Source: Candidatus Aminicenantota bacterium (GTDB lineage: Bacteria; Acidobacteriota; Aminicenantia; Aminicenantales; UBA4085). Taken from it: DNA of 64,000 nt. Position numbers and translations under genes: made by a program. The notes below the pieces were generated by a model. That model worked only from the letters and a program-made list of their open reading frames with translations. It did no database searches and was not told where the DNA came from. This document shows, one piece after another, positions 1 through 8,430 of the stretch (its first letter is position 1; each line of letters opens with the position of its first letter). The stretch spans positions 1-64,000 of the forward strand of contig PLMN01000003.1 in NCBI GenBank assembly GCA_003141555.1, in the 5' to 3' direction.

Positions 1-83
1 TTCGCTATCATGCTACCTTTTTCTCCCCTTTGCCCCTATTTTGTGGAAGATAGAGTGCCGATTTGGTAAGATTCCACACGCCG

Positions 84-1598
84 ATGCGGATAAAGGAAAG
101 CAGCACACCAAGTAAGGCGGGGGAGATCGCTCTTGACCCCCTCCCCGCCCGGTTCGATGTCGCCGTGATCGGCGGCGGGGTGGTGGGCTGCGCCGTCCTG
201 CGCGAGCTCTCCCGCTACCGCCTCGAGCTCCTCCTCCTTGAAAAGGAAGCCGACCTGGCCGAGGGGATCAGCAAGGGCAACAGCGGCGTCATCCACGCCG
301 GCTTCAACGTGCCGACGGGAACGCTCAAGGCTAAGGCGAACATCGATGGGCTGTATCGCACCTACAAGCTCGCCCGCGAGCTCGGCGTGCCGCATCGCAG
401 GACGGGAAAGCTCGTGGTGGCCCTCGACGCCTCCGACCGGCCCCGCCTCGAGGAGCTCAAGGCCCAAGGTGACCGGAACGGAACCCCCGGCCTCGAGATC
501 GTGGACGAGAGCGCGATCCGCTCCCTGGCCCCCAACGTCCGCGGCTTGTGGGCGCTGTCGTCGCCCCATACGGGCATCATCTCGCCTTACGAATTCACTC
601 TCGCCCTGGCCGCGTGTGCCCTGGCGAATGGCGCCCGGATCCTCGCCGGCACGCCCCTCACGGGCGTCGCCATCCGGCCGGAGGGATATCTCCTCGCCAC
701 GCCGCGCGGGCGATTTACGGCCCGCTGGGTTGTCAACTGCGCCGGGCTTTGGGCCGACGACGTCGCCGCCCTGGCCGGGATCGAGGGCTACAGGATATAC
801 GCCTATCGCGGCGAATACCTGATCGCGGACCGGGAGGCGGGCTCGGTGCTCGACATCCCGGTCTACCCGGTCCCGGCCCGGGACGATTCGTTCCTGGGAG
901 TCCATCTCACGCCCACGCTCCACGGCAACGTCCTCCTCGGCCCGAGCTCGGCCTATGTGGAGGACAAGGGCGACGCGGCCACGACCCGGGCCATGATGGA
1001 TCGGCTGAAAGCCGAAGCGTTCGAGCTCGTCCCGGCGCTCCGGCGGTTCCCGTTCATCCACGCCTACGCCGGGCTCCGGCCCAAGCTGACCGACCCCCAG
1101 GGGAAGGTCAAGTTGGCCGATTTCATCGTCGAGGAGAGCCGGCTCCGGCCGCGCTGGGTGAATCTGGTCGGCATCGAATCGCCGGGGCTGACCGCCGCGC
1201 CGTCGCTCGCGGCGATGATCGCCGACATCATCGGCGCCCGCGAGGATATCGCCTTGCGCCCCGATTCCGTCGCCGAGCGGCCGGCCGTCCCCGCATTCGC
1301 CGACGAGGACGATGCCGGGCGGGCCGCCCGTGTCGCGGCGGACCCGGACTGGGGCGAGATGATCTGCCGCTGCGAGCATGTGACCCGGGCCGAGGTCCTG
1401 GCTGCCGTCCGGAACCCGTTCGGGGCGGTCAACCTGGACGCCGTCAAGCGCCGAACGCGCTGCGGCATGGGCCGCTGCCAGGGCGGGTTCTGCGGGCCGC
1501 GGATCGTCGAGATTCTGCAAGCCGAGGGCGTGCCGGTCGAGCGGATCGCAAAGCGCGGCCCGGGCTCCGAGCTCTTCTACGGGAGAAACAAGCCATGA
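84..1598 (+). CDS. FAD-dependent glycerol-3-phosphate dehydrogenase-like oxidoreductase with BFD [2Fe-2S] domain
   Basis: The 504-aa protein opens with a dinucleotide-binding stretch (DVAVIGGGVVG, near residues 25-35), followed by a DAO-type FAD oxidoreductase body. It ends in a BFD-like [2Fe-2S] module with cysteines at about 428, 430, 460, 465 and 470 (CRC, then CGMGRC and GGFC). This is the GlpA-type arrangement, expected to oxidise glycerol 3-phosphate or a similar hydroxyacid and pass electrons to the next two gene products. The stop overlaps the next start (ATGA), so the genes are translationally coupled. An in-frame TTG lies 21 nt upstream; the ATG is chosen because the fold begins soon after it, although neither start has a strong ribosome site. 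The substrate is inferred from family and operon. No glycerol kinase gene is seen nearby. Confidence 0.85.
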   Translation: MRIKESSTPSKAGEIALDPLPARFDVAVIGGGVVGCAVLRELSRYRLELLLLEKEADLAEGISKGNSGVIHAGFNVPTGTLKAKANIDGLYRTYKLARELGVPHRRTGKLVVALDASDRPRLEELKAQGDRNGTPGLEIVDESAIRSLAPNVRGLWALSSPHTGIISPYEFTLALAACALANGARILAGTPLTGVAIRPEGYLLATPRGRFTARWVVNCAGLWADDVAALAGIEGYRIYAYRGEYLIADREAGSVLDIPVYPVPARDDSFLGVHLTPTLHGNVLLGPSSAYVEDKGDAATTRAMMDRLKAEAFELVPALRRFPFIHAYAGLRPKLTDPQGKVKLADFIVEESRLRPRWVNLVGIESPGLTAAPSLAAMIADIIGAREDIALRPDSVAERPAVPAFADEDDAGRAARVAADPDWGEMICRCEHVTRAEVLAAVRNPFGAVNLDAVKRRTRCGMGRCQGGFCGPRIVEILQAEGVPVERIAKRGPGSELFYGRNKP

Positions 1599-2845
1599 AG
1601 GCCCCGGTCGTTGAGGAACGGGGCGTCGTCGTCATCGGCGGGGGGCCGGCCGGCCTGGCCGCGGCCCTCGGCGCCCGGCGGGCGGGCGCGGAGGATGTCC
1701 TCGTCCTTGAGCGCGAGCATCGCCTGGGCGGCATCCTCCCTCAATGCATCCACGACGGCTTCGGCCTCTTTCTTTACAAAGAGACGATCTCCGGGCCGGA
1801 ATACGCCGAGCGCCTGGCCGAGGACGCCGTTCGCGAGGGCGTGCTCGCGGAGACCGGGGCCATGGTCCTGGACCTGACGCCGGACCGCCTCCTGCGCGTG
1901 AACTCGGCCGGCGGCTACCGGTTGATCAAGGCCGGGGCCGTCGTCCTGGCCATGGGCTGCCGCGAGCGGACGCGGGAGATGATCGAGATCCCCGGCACGC
2001 GGCCGGCAGGGATCTTCACGGCGGGCAGCGCCCAGAACCTGGTCAACCTCCAGAACCTTCGGATCGGAAACGAGGTCGTCATCCTCGGCTCGGGCGACAT
2101 CGGCCTGATCATGGCCCGGCGGCTGACCTTCGAGGGCATGAAGGTCAGGGGCGTGTTCGAGCTCATGCCCTGGCCGAACGGCCTGGAGCGGAACGTCCGC
2201 CAGTGCCTCCGCGATTTCGGCATCCCGCTCGAGCTCTCGAGCACGGTCGTCGAAGTCCGCGGGCGCGACCGCGTTGCGGGCGTCGTCACGGCCCGCGTGG
2301 ACGAATTCTTTCGTCCGGTCGCCGGGACCGAGCGCGAAGTGGCCTGCGACACGCTCCTCTTATCGGTGGGGCTCATCCCCGAAAACGAGCTTTCCAAGCG
2401 GGCCGGCGTCGAGCTCTCGCCTCTCACCGGCGGGGCGGTCGTGGATGAGACGCTGATGACGTCCGTCCCCGGGATCTTCTCCTGTGGGAACGTCCTCCAC
2501 ATCCATGATGTGGCGGATTGGGCGTCCTTCGAAGGGTTCGAAGCGGGCCGGCACGCGGCCGGGTTCCTGGTCTGCGGGGCGGCCGCGGGCCCGAGGGTCA
2601 GGATCACGCCCGGAGAAAACGTCCGCTACGTCCTTCCCCAGGCCGCGGCGTCGGGCGCGGCCGGCCTCGAGCTGAGCTTCCGGGTGACGGCTCCCGCCCG
2701 GGGGATGTGGGTCACGGCCCGGGGGGCGGCGACCGGGGCGTCCTATTATCGGAAGAAGTTTGCGCGGCTCGTCCCGTCGGAGATGCAGAAGATCAAGATA
2801 AGGAAGGCCGTGGGCGAAGATATCGAGGTCGCCTGCCATGGATGA
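1595..2845 (+). CDS. NAD(P)/FAD-dependent oxidoreductase, pyridine-nucleotide-disulfide type
   Basis: The 416-aa protein has an N-terminal FAD-binding motif (VVVIGGGPAGLAAA) and a second Rossmann motif in the middle (VVILGSGDIGLIMARR). A late GIFSCGNV motif is typical of this flavoprotein class. No redox-active CxxC is visible, which fits the 'FAD-dependent oxidoreductase' subunit that accompanies GlpA-like proteins and DUF1667 proteins. It probably carries electrons between the dehydrogenase and an acceptor. The start is an ATG overlapping the upstream stop. A long in-frame extension upstream lies entirely over the previous gene and is rejected. The 3' end overlaps the next gene by 8 nt. Confidence 0.85.
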   Translation: MKAPVVEERGVVVIGGGPAGLAAALGARRAGAEDVLVLEREHRLGGILPQCIHDGFGLFLYKETISGPEYAERLAEDAVREGVLAETGAMVLDLTPDRLLRVNSAGGYRLIKAGAVVLAMGCRERTREMIEIPGTRPAGIFTAGSAQNLVNLQNLRIGNEVVILGSGDIGLIMARRLTFEGMKVRGVFELMPWPNGLERNVRQCLRDFGIPLELSSTVVEVRGRDRVAGVVTARVDEFFRPVAGTEREVACDTLLLSVGLIPENELSKRAGVELSPLTGGAVVDETLMTSVPGIFSCGNVLHIHDVADWASFEGFEAGRHAAGFLVCGAAAGPRVRITPGENVRYVLPQAAASGAAGLELSFRVTAPARGMWVTARGAATGASYYRKKFARLVPSEMQKIKIRKAVGEDIEVACHG

Positions 2846-3194
2846 CCGCCTGACCTGCATCCTGTGCCCCATCGGCTGCGAGCTCGAGGTGAGCCGCGTC
2901 GGCGACAAGTTCGAGGTCAAGGGCAACGAGTGCGACAAGGGCCTGGCTTTCGCCGCCGACGAAGTGCTTCATCCTAAACGAAATCTGGCCACGTCGGTTC
3001 CAGCGTCGGGCACTACCGCGCGTATGATTTCCGTGCGGCTGACCGGCGGGGTCCCGCGCGAGATGATCTTCCCCATCCTGGCCGAGATCGCCAAGCTCCG
3101 GCCGGCGCTGTCCGTGCGGCGTGGTCAGGTGCTGATCGCAAACGTGCTGGGGACGGGCGTCGACGTCATTGCCACGCGGACGCTCCTCTTTTAG
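2838..3194 (+). CDS. DUF1667 small cysteine protein
   Basis: A 118-aa protein beginning with a compact cysteine cluster (C7, C10, C14, then C32 in a GNECDKG context). This is the hallmark of DUF1667 proteins, which occur as the third gene after a GlpA-like dehydrogenase and an FAD oxidoreductase. The cysteines probably bind a metal or Fe-S centre. The gene overlaps the preceding one by 8 nt and completes a three-gene operon; its exact role in the electron-transfer complex is not established. A convergent gene ends 33 nt downstream. Confidence 0.8.
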   Translation: MDDRLTCILCPIGCELEVSRVGDKFEVKGNECDKGLAFAADEVLHPKRNLATSVPASGTTARMISVRLTGGVPREMIFPILAEIAKLRPALSVRRGQVLIANVLGTGVDVIATRTLLF

Positions 3195-3227
3195 GCCGAA
3201 TCGGCCATCGGGACTTCGCTGCGAATC

Positions 3228-4523
3228 CTAAAAACCCAACCAGGCGAGCGGAGGCTTGATGTCGCCCGCGATCTCGCGGAGGACGCGGCCCGCGAGAGGC
3301 GCGCGGAGCGCGCCTACGGAGAAGATCGTCACCGCGGTCATCTTCCCGCTCGGGAATTGGGAAAATTGGATGGCTAAACACTCCGTCGAGCCAGTCCTCT
3401 GGCCCGCGATCGCGATCTTGGCCCCGGGGATATAGTACACCCCCCATCCTATCGACCAGCCGAAGGCTGGGGGCAGGTCCAGACGCCCGCTCAGGCGCGG
3501 CGGCTCGAGGATAGACGGCGAACGAATGACCGTTTGGGGATAGTGGAGGGGGAGCCCGATATAGGGATTGGCGAAGCCGCCGCCTTGCATGTTGACGTTC
3601 ATTATGAAATGCAGATAGTCCGCCGCGCTTGCATAAAATGACGACGCGACGGCAGGCGGCGAGCCTCCTCCGTCGGCTTCGAACGTTCCCGCGATCCGCC
3701 CCTCGAAGGACGGTCCGACAACGAAGCCCATATGCCTCAGGGAGAGCCTGTCGAAGACGACGGAACGAGCGAGGGTCTCGAGCGTCCGTCCGGTCTTCTC
3801 CTCGATCACCATCCTGAGGAACCGTAGTCTCTGCGAGGAATAGCCGAAATAGCCGCCTGCCGCCCGCTCGAAAGCTGAATCCGGCCGCGACCGAGCGGCC
3901 CGCGAATCCGCGAGTCCACTCCACTGGGTCAGGACGTGCCGCGCGGTCAATATCTGGGAAAGTGAGTCCCCGAGGAGGTCGGCAAACTCGGGGTATTCCG
4001 CCATCGGCTTCGCGAGCTGTTTGACTAGCGGCTGGTCCAGATCGAACATCTTGAGGTCGGCGAGTTTTAGGACGAGGTATCCGAAGACGGGATCGGCCAG
4101 GCGGCCGGCCGGAAAGACCGTATCGCGATCGAGGGGCCTCTTTTCCCCGGGATCAGCGAAGCCGAGATTGAAGAGGTAGGTCTCCGGCTGTTCCAGCCAG
4201 CTCTTGGCTTGGCAGACGGCGACGGCAATGCCGCGCGCGCCGGATTCTCCCATGGCTTTCCGAAGGAAATCCCACGTTCGCGGATAGTTACGGATCTGGT
4301 CGTCGACCGTCGTCCATGTCCAGCTCGCCTCGGCGGCGGTCGGGACCGGGATCTCCTTAACGTTCGGCGCATCTGCGCCGGCGGAGACCTCGGGCTGGGG
4401 AGGAGCCGTCGCCGGGGGAGCGGTAGAGCAGCAGAACGAACCGATTAGGGCCGCCAATACGGCTCCCAGCGCCGTAGCGCGGATGCGTGCCCCCCGGATC
4501 ATCCTCGAACAGGATATCCGCAT
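3228..4523 (-). CDS. Exported class C beta-lactamase-fold protein with degenerate active site
   Basis: The 431-aa protein has an N-terminal hydrophobic export segment ending in Cys-Cys (possible lipoprotein) and a proline-rich linker. The body reads as a beta-lactamase/penicillin-binding-protein-like serine hydrolase. All three catalytic motifs are altered: the SxxK position reads GRLAD, the YxN position reads YSS, and the third motif (usually HxG or KTG) reads GQRTG. This suggests a non-catalytic homologue. The ATG start has a GGAGG ribosome site 6 nt upstream (about 4530-4534); a TTG one codon earlier is less likely. It is a single gene facing the oxidoreductase operon. The fold call rests on motif spacing and the overall pattern and is moderately sure. 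Confidence 0.65.
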   Translation of the reverse strand: MRISCSRMIRGARIRATALGAVLAALIGSFCCSTAPPATAPPQPEVSAGADAPNVKEIPVPTAAEASWTWTTVDDQIRNYPRTWDFLRKAMGESGARGIAVAVCQAKSWLEQPETYLFNLGFADPGEKRPLDRDTVFPAGRLADPVFGYLVLKLADLKMFDLDQPLVKQLAKPMAEYPEFADLLGDSLSQILTARHVLTQWSGLADSRAARSRPDSAFERAAGGYFGYSSQRLRFLRMVIEEKTGRTLETLARSVVFDRLSLRHMGFVVGPSFEGRIAGTFEADGGGSPPAVASSFYASAADYLHFIMNVNMQGGGFANPYIGLPLHYPQTVIRSPSILEPPRLSGRLDLPPAFGWSIGWGVYYIPGAKIAIAGQRTGSTECLAIQFSQFPSGKMTAVTIFSVGALRAPLAGRVLREIAGDIKPPLAWLGF

Positions 4524-4714
4524 CAATATCCTCCCCTCAAATATGATAGCCCGTCTTCCAGGATCTGCAAGACCTAAGAGTCACCCAAGGTACAGCAAGA
4601 ACGGGGCCAGAGCGGTCAAATGCGGCGTGCTTGTAACCATAATATTTTCAGGCGGATGGACTCGGGCGTGGCGTCTGGGCCCAGGGCCGATGTCAAAGAG
4701 CTTAGCGAGATCCT
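4524..4714. other. Intergenic region between the serine-hydrolase-like gene and the fusion gene
   Basis: About 190 bp without a convincing open frame. It holds the GGAGG ribosome site of the serine-hydrolase-like gene (about 4530-4534). No clear promoter hexamers or terminator stem stand out. Confidence 0.4.
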
Positions 4715-6526
4715 TTACTTCAGCTCCCTGAGCGCTTCGAGGAGGAAGTCGTCGTCCGCCTTGTCGCGAACCGTCAACCGGACCCAGGAGCCGCTTTCGA
4801 ATCCGCGCTTTTCGGCCAGGTCCTTGATGAAAATCCAACGCTTCCGAATGAGCGCCTCGGCCAGCTTTCCCGACGTCCAGGGCGCTTTCACCTCGCACAA
4901 AATATAGTTGGCCTTCGAGGGCAGAGGTCGTAGGAATGGGACGCGCTCGAGCTCGGCCGCGAACCGGGTGCGCTCCTCCTCGATCCGATGGCAGGCGGCC
5001 TGAAAAGCACCCTTGTACTTGTCGATGATCTGGAGGAAATTCTCGCCGAAGGAGTTGATATTCCAGATCGAGAGATTTTTCCGGGTCCGGGCGATTGTCC
5101 CGGCGTCCGAGGAGGCCAGGATGCCGAGTCGGGCGCCCGGCACGCCGTAGGACTTGCTGATGCTCTTGACGACGATCAGGTTGGGGTATTTTTCGAGGAT
5201 GCCGTTCTCGAGGCAGCTATGGTCCGCCGTCCCGTCGACGAAGTCGGCGAACGATTCGTCGAGGACAAGGCGGATGCCCTTCTCTTGGAAGCCGTCCAGG
5301 AGGCTTAGGACGTCGGCCCGCGGGAGGAAGTGGCCCGAGGGGTTGTCGGGGTTGATCAGGATATACGTTCCGAGCCCGTTCGCCGCGGCGAATTCGCGGA
5401 TGTCGTCCGTCGTGTAGCGGAAATCCTCGCGCGCCGGCTTGAATTCCATCAGTTGGCCGGGCCGGAGGCAGGCTGCGTACTCGTCGAAGGTCGGGGTATG
5501 GAGACCGACCTTGCCCTCGATCTCGCGGAGGAGCGCTTTGATCAGCTCCGCCGCGCCATTCCCGACGAGGTAGTGATCGATGTTCCCGTTGTACATCTTG
5601 GCCGCGAGCAGGTTTTGGACGCTCTGGCCCGAGGGGTAGCTCGTCAGGAGGACGGGCAAGTTCTGGCCGAGCTCGAGGAGCATGCGCTGCGTCGGGAAAT
5701 AGGGATTGACGAGATAGCAGAAGTCCTTGAGGACGGGGAAGCGCCAGTAGCCGCCGTAGCGCTTCTTGAGCAGGGCTAGGCGGTCCTCCTCCCGGGAGAA
5801 CAGGATGGAGGCGATGTCCAGATCCTGGATGTCGTCGATCTCGTACCAGTGCCGGCCGCCCATCTCGAAGGCTTTGAGCGCGCCCGAGTCGATGAAGGTC
5901 AGGATTTTCAAGACCTCCTCATAATATTCGTTGACGCCCTTGGTTTGGATGTAGGTCCCCAGGAACGGCAGGAAATGGCTCCGGCAGAACGTCCGGGAAA
6001 GCTTGTAGATATTGACCGTCTTGTAATACCCGCCCTGGTCGGCCCAATCGATCTTCTTCCTGGGGATGATGCTGGTGATGTTGTCCCCGGCGTCCATCGT
6101 GGCCACGGTCCCGTCCATCCAGGACTGGAACTTGGCCACGACGGCCAGGTTCTCGGCTTCGCGGGCCCGGACCTCCTTCAGCAGGTTCCGGTCGAAGATG
6201 ATGTCGCTCTCGAGGAGGAGCGTGTCGTCCTCTTCCATGTAGTCCTTGGCCAGGTAGAGCGAGTAGATGTTGTTGGTCCTGGCGTAGATGGGGTTTTCGA
6301 CGTAGGTCACCGCTACGCCGCGGAACGAGGCCCCCAGGAAGCGGCGGACTTCCTCGGCTCCGTGCCCGACGACCATGATCGCCCGCCCGACGCCCGCTTC
6401 GGCCAGGGCTTCGAACGTGTAGTCGATGAGCTTCCGGCCGTTGAGCTCGACCATGCATTTCGTGGAGGTCTTGGTGAGATACCCGAGGCGCTTCCCGACG
6501 CCGGCGGCTAAGATGACGGCCTGCAT
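4715..6526 (-). CDS. Bifunctional nucleotidyltransferase / PLP aminotransferase-fold fusion
   Basis: The 603-aa protein joins two enzymes. Residues 1-245 are a LicC/PntC-type cytidylyltransferase: AAGVGKRL near residue 7, an acidic pair at D108 (ESD) and D231 (YEIDD). Residues 270-603 are a class I/II PLP enzyme with N395 in INPDNPSG, D423 in VLDESF, the PLP lysine K458 in SISKSYG, and R466. Related fusions and gene pairs activate aminoalkyl headgroups such as 2-aminoethylphosphonate or ethanolamine/serinol phosphate with CTP. The PLP half would make the amine and the N-terminal half its CMP/CDP derivative for lipid or polysaccharide decoration. No phosphoenolpyruvate mutase gene is present here, so the headgroup is open. 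A DUF2284 gene lies 24 nt upstream on the same strand. Confidence 0.85.
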   Translation of the reverse strand: MQAVILAAGVGKRLGYLTKTSTKCMVELNGRKLIDYTFEALAEAGVGRAIMVVGHGAEEVRRFLGASFRGVAVTYVENPIYARTNNIYSLYLAKDYMEEDDTLLLESDIIFDRNLLKEVRAREAENLAVVAKFQSWMDGTVATMDAGDNITSIIPRKKIDWADQGGYYKTVNIYKLSRTFCRSHFLPFLGTYIQTKGVNEYYEEVLKILTFIDSGALKAFEMGGRHWYEIDDIQDLDIASILFSREEDRLALLKKRYGGYWRFPVLKDFCYLVNPYFPTQRMLLELGQNLPVLLTSYPSGQSVQNLLAAKMYNGNIDHYLVGNGAAELIKALLREIEGKVGLHTPTFDEYAACLRPGQLMEFKPAREDFRYTTDDIREFAAANGLGTYILINPDNPSGHFLPRADVLSLLDGFQEKGIRLVLDESFADFVDGTADHSCLENGILEKYPNLIVVKSISKSYGVPGARLGILASSDAGTIARTRKNLSIWNINSFGENFLQIIDKYKGAFQAACHRIEEERTRFAAELERVPFLRPLPSKANYILCEVKAPWTSGKLAEALIRKRWIFIKDLAEKRGFESGSWVRLTVRDKADDDFLLEALRELK

Positions 6527-6550
6527 GTCGATCGTTCCCTGCGGAACGCC

Positions 6551-7090
6551 TTACGCGACGAGGAGGATCGCGTAGCGGTTCATCTGCTGCTTGTAGTCGT
6601 GGAGGACTTCGATGGGGTATCCGGCCTTGAGGACCGTGGAGAAGACGTCGATGGCCATGGCGTCGGGCGAGGGCCGGGCCAGCTTAGGCTTCTTGCACTC
6701 CGCCCGCGAGCTTGCGCACTTGGGGCAGAGGTTGCAGCTGTCCATGAACATCAAAAAGACTTTGACGTGGCCCGAGAGGAAGACTTCCTGCTCCAGGTCC
6801 AGGAGGTCGGCGTTGATGCCGCGCGACCAGGCGTGCCGGTCCTCGGGCTTGTCCACCGACTTCGCGAAGTGGAAGAGGACCGCCGATTTGTACTCCTGGA
6901 AGAAGCGGGCGCACTCCTCGACGGGCGGGGCATTGGGAGGACAGCAGGGGCTCTGGCCGTAGTCGGGGCAGCCGAAGCGGCACTTCATCCGGACCCATTC
7001 GGCGACGACGATCTCCTTCGGATCGATCCACTTGAAATCCGTGAACCCGTGCTTCTGGATCATCGTCTCGAGCTTCTTGATGTCGGTCAT
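6551..7090 (-). CDS. DUF2284 predicted metal-binding protein
   Basis: A 179-aa cytosolic protein with two cysteine clusters: C37, C41, C49, C50 and C60 (KCRFGC, SPCCPPNAPP), and C119, C122, C125 and C132 (CNLCPKC). This cysteine pattern defines the DUF2284 family, thought to bind an Fe-S cluster or other metal. No enzymatic role is assigned. AAAGGA lies about 7 nt before the ATG. It is probably cotranscribed with the downstream fusion gene (24-nt gap), but a functional link is only inferred. Confidence 0.8.
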   Translation of the reverse strand: MTDIKKLETMIQKHGFTDFKWIDPKEIVVAEWVRMKCRFGCPDYGQSPCCPPNAPPVEECARFFQEYKSAVLFHFAKSVDKPEDRHAWSRGINADLLDLEQEVFLSGHVKVFLMFMDSCNLCPKCASSRAECKKPKLARPSPDAMAIDVFSTVLKAGYPIEVLHDYKQQMNRYAILLVA

Positions 7091-7241
7091 GGGATGTCCT
7101 TTCCAGTCCGAATTTCCCTCATCTTATTCCGAATGGGGCGAAAGTCAATCCGGAGGAATGGAAGAGGCCGACCGGGCGGCAGGACCGGTTTCCCAGCGGG
7201 CCGGGAGGCCAATCCCCGTGCCGACAGGGAGGAAATTAAGC

Positions 7242-7254
7242 TATAATGCCCGCA
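7242..7254 (+). promoter_or_regulatory. Perfect -10 box directly at a start codon
   Basis: TATAAT at 7242-7247 is followed by only six bases before the ATG at 7254. A transcript from it would start at or next to the A of the ATG. No convincing TTGACA-like -35 is seen at 16-18 bp. The GGGAGG at about 7227-7232 is too far upstream to act as ribosome site. Confidence 0.5.
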
Positions 7255-8033
7255 TGATCGCCGTGATCCTGGCCCGGCCGGAGAACCCTGAGAACATCGG
7301 GCTCGCCGCCCGGGCCATGAAGAACACCGGCTTCCGCGACCTCCGTTTGGCGGGCGTCCGCCGCATCCGGGTCAAGGCGTTCGCCGCGGCCGTCCACGCC
7401 GCCGATATCCTCGAGAGCGCCCGGCTGTTTCCCGACCTGCCGTCCGCCGCGGCCGACCTCCACGTCGTCTTCGCCGCCACGGCCCGGCCCCGGTCGAACT
7501 TCCCGGCCCTGACACTCGACGAGGCGGTCGCCCGGATCCGGAGCTATCCGTCCTCGACCCGGATCGGATTGCTCTTCGGCAACGAGCGGACGGGCTTGAC
7601 CACGGAGGAGATGCGGACCTCGAGCTTCCGCTTTTCGATCCCCCAGGCGGGGCGCCAGCCTTCCTACAACCTGGCTTCGGCCGTGCTCCTGACCTTATTC
7701 CCTCTGTTCGCCGCCGCGGCTTCTGGGACGACCAGGCCGTCCGCTTCCGCCTCGCCGGCCGCCGTCCCTGCCGACCCGCCGCTCGCCCGCGCCACCCAGG
7801 ACGCGGTCATCGGGCGGATCCTGAGCATCCTCGAGGATCGGGGATTTCTCCACGACACCAACCGCCGCCACGTGACCGACGTGGCCTTCGAATTATTCGG
7901 CCGGCTGGCCATGACCGCGAAGGACCGGAACCTGCTTCTGGCGATTTTCCACAAGGGCGCCGGAGCGGGGCCGGCTTCCGGAGGGCGCGGCGCGCCGGCC
8001 TATTCTCGAAAGGAGTCAAGATCCCGTGGATGA
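7254..8033 (+). CDS. SpoU/TrmH-family RNA 2'-O-methyltransferase, TrmJ-like
   Basis: The 259-aa protein has the three SPOUT signatures: an N-terminal PENPENIGLAARAMKNTGF segment, LLFGNERTGL in the middle, and SYNLASAVLL toward the end. These form the knotted S-adenosylmethionine site. The PENxGxxAR opening and the C-terminal helical extension resemble TrmJ, which methylates tRNA position 32, but another tRNA or rRNA target is possible. The start follows the TATAAT box so closely that the mRNA may be leaderless. The stop overlaps the start of the OsmC gene by 8 nt. Confidence 0.85.
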   Translation: MIAVILARPENPENIGLAARAMKNTGFRDLRLAGVRRIRVKAFAAAVHAADILESARLFPDLPSAAADLHVVFAATARPRSNFPALTLDEAVARIRSYPSSTRIGLLFGNERTGLTTEEMRTSSFRFSIPQAGRQPSYNLASAVLLTLFPLFAAAASGTTRPSASASPAAVPADPPLARATQDAVIGRILSILEDRGFLHDTNRRHVTDVAFELFGRLAMTAKDRNLLLAIFHKGAGAGPASGGRGAPAYSRKESRSRG

Positions 8034-8430
8034 ACCGATCAAGGTGACTTTTCCGGGCGGCGTCCGGGTGGACGCCTCCTTCAAGGGCTTCACGTTCAAG
8101 ACCGACCAGCCGGCCTATGCCGGTGGGACGGGAACGCAGCCTTCGCCCTTCGACCTGTTCCTGGCCTCGCTCGCCACGTGCGCGGGCTATTACGTTGTCT
8201 CGTTCTTCGAGGAGCGGAATATCCCGTCCGATGGGCTGGAGATCACGATGCGCACGGAGCGCGATCCCGCTACGCGGCGGATCGGTCTTGTGGCCATCGA
8301 TATCTCCCTGCCGCAGGGGTTTCCCGTGAAGTACAGGACGGCCGCGGTCAAGGCGGCCGACCAGTGCACGGTCAAGAAGCTTATCTTAAATCCCCCGGAT
8401 TTCGAGATTACGGCCGCCGTCAGGTCTTGA
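8026..8430 (+). CDS. OsmC/Ohr-family protein
   Basis: A 134-aa protein with the OsmC fold signature: a PSPFDLFLASLATCAG helix carrying C52, and a second conserved cysteine C114 in ADQCTVKK. In this family the two cysteines reduce organic hydroperoxides using a dithiol donor. The GTG start is supported by AAGGAG about 10 nt upstream (8010-8015) and overlaps the end of the methyltransferase gene, implying coupling. It is probably an oxidative-stress protein; whether it favours peroxides or other reactive sulfur species cannot be told from sequence. Confidence 0.88.
   Translation: MDEPIKVTFPGGVRVDASFKGFTFKTDQPAYAGGTGTQPSPFDLFLASLATCAGYYVVSFFEERNIPSDGLEITMRTERDPATRRIGLVAIDISLPQGFPVKYRTAAVKAADQCTVKKLILNPPDFEITAAVRS

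Noticed and set aside
548-1594. N-terminal extension of the second oxidoreductase frame back to 548.
   Set aside because: It lies wholly over the first oxidoreductase gene, and the family start fits the overlapping ATG at 1595.
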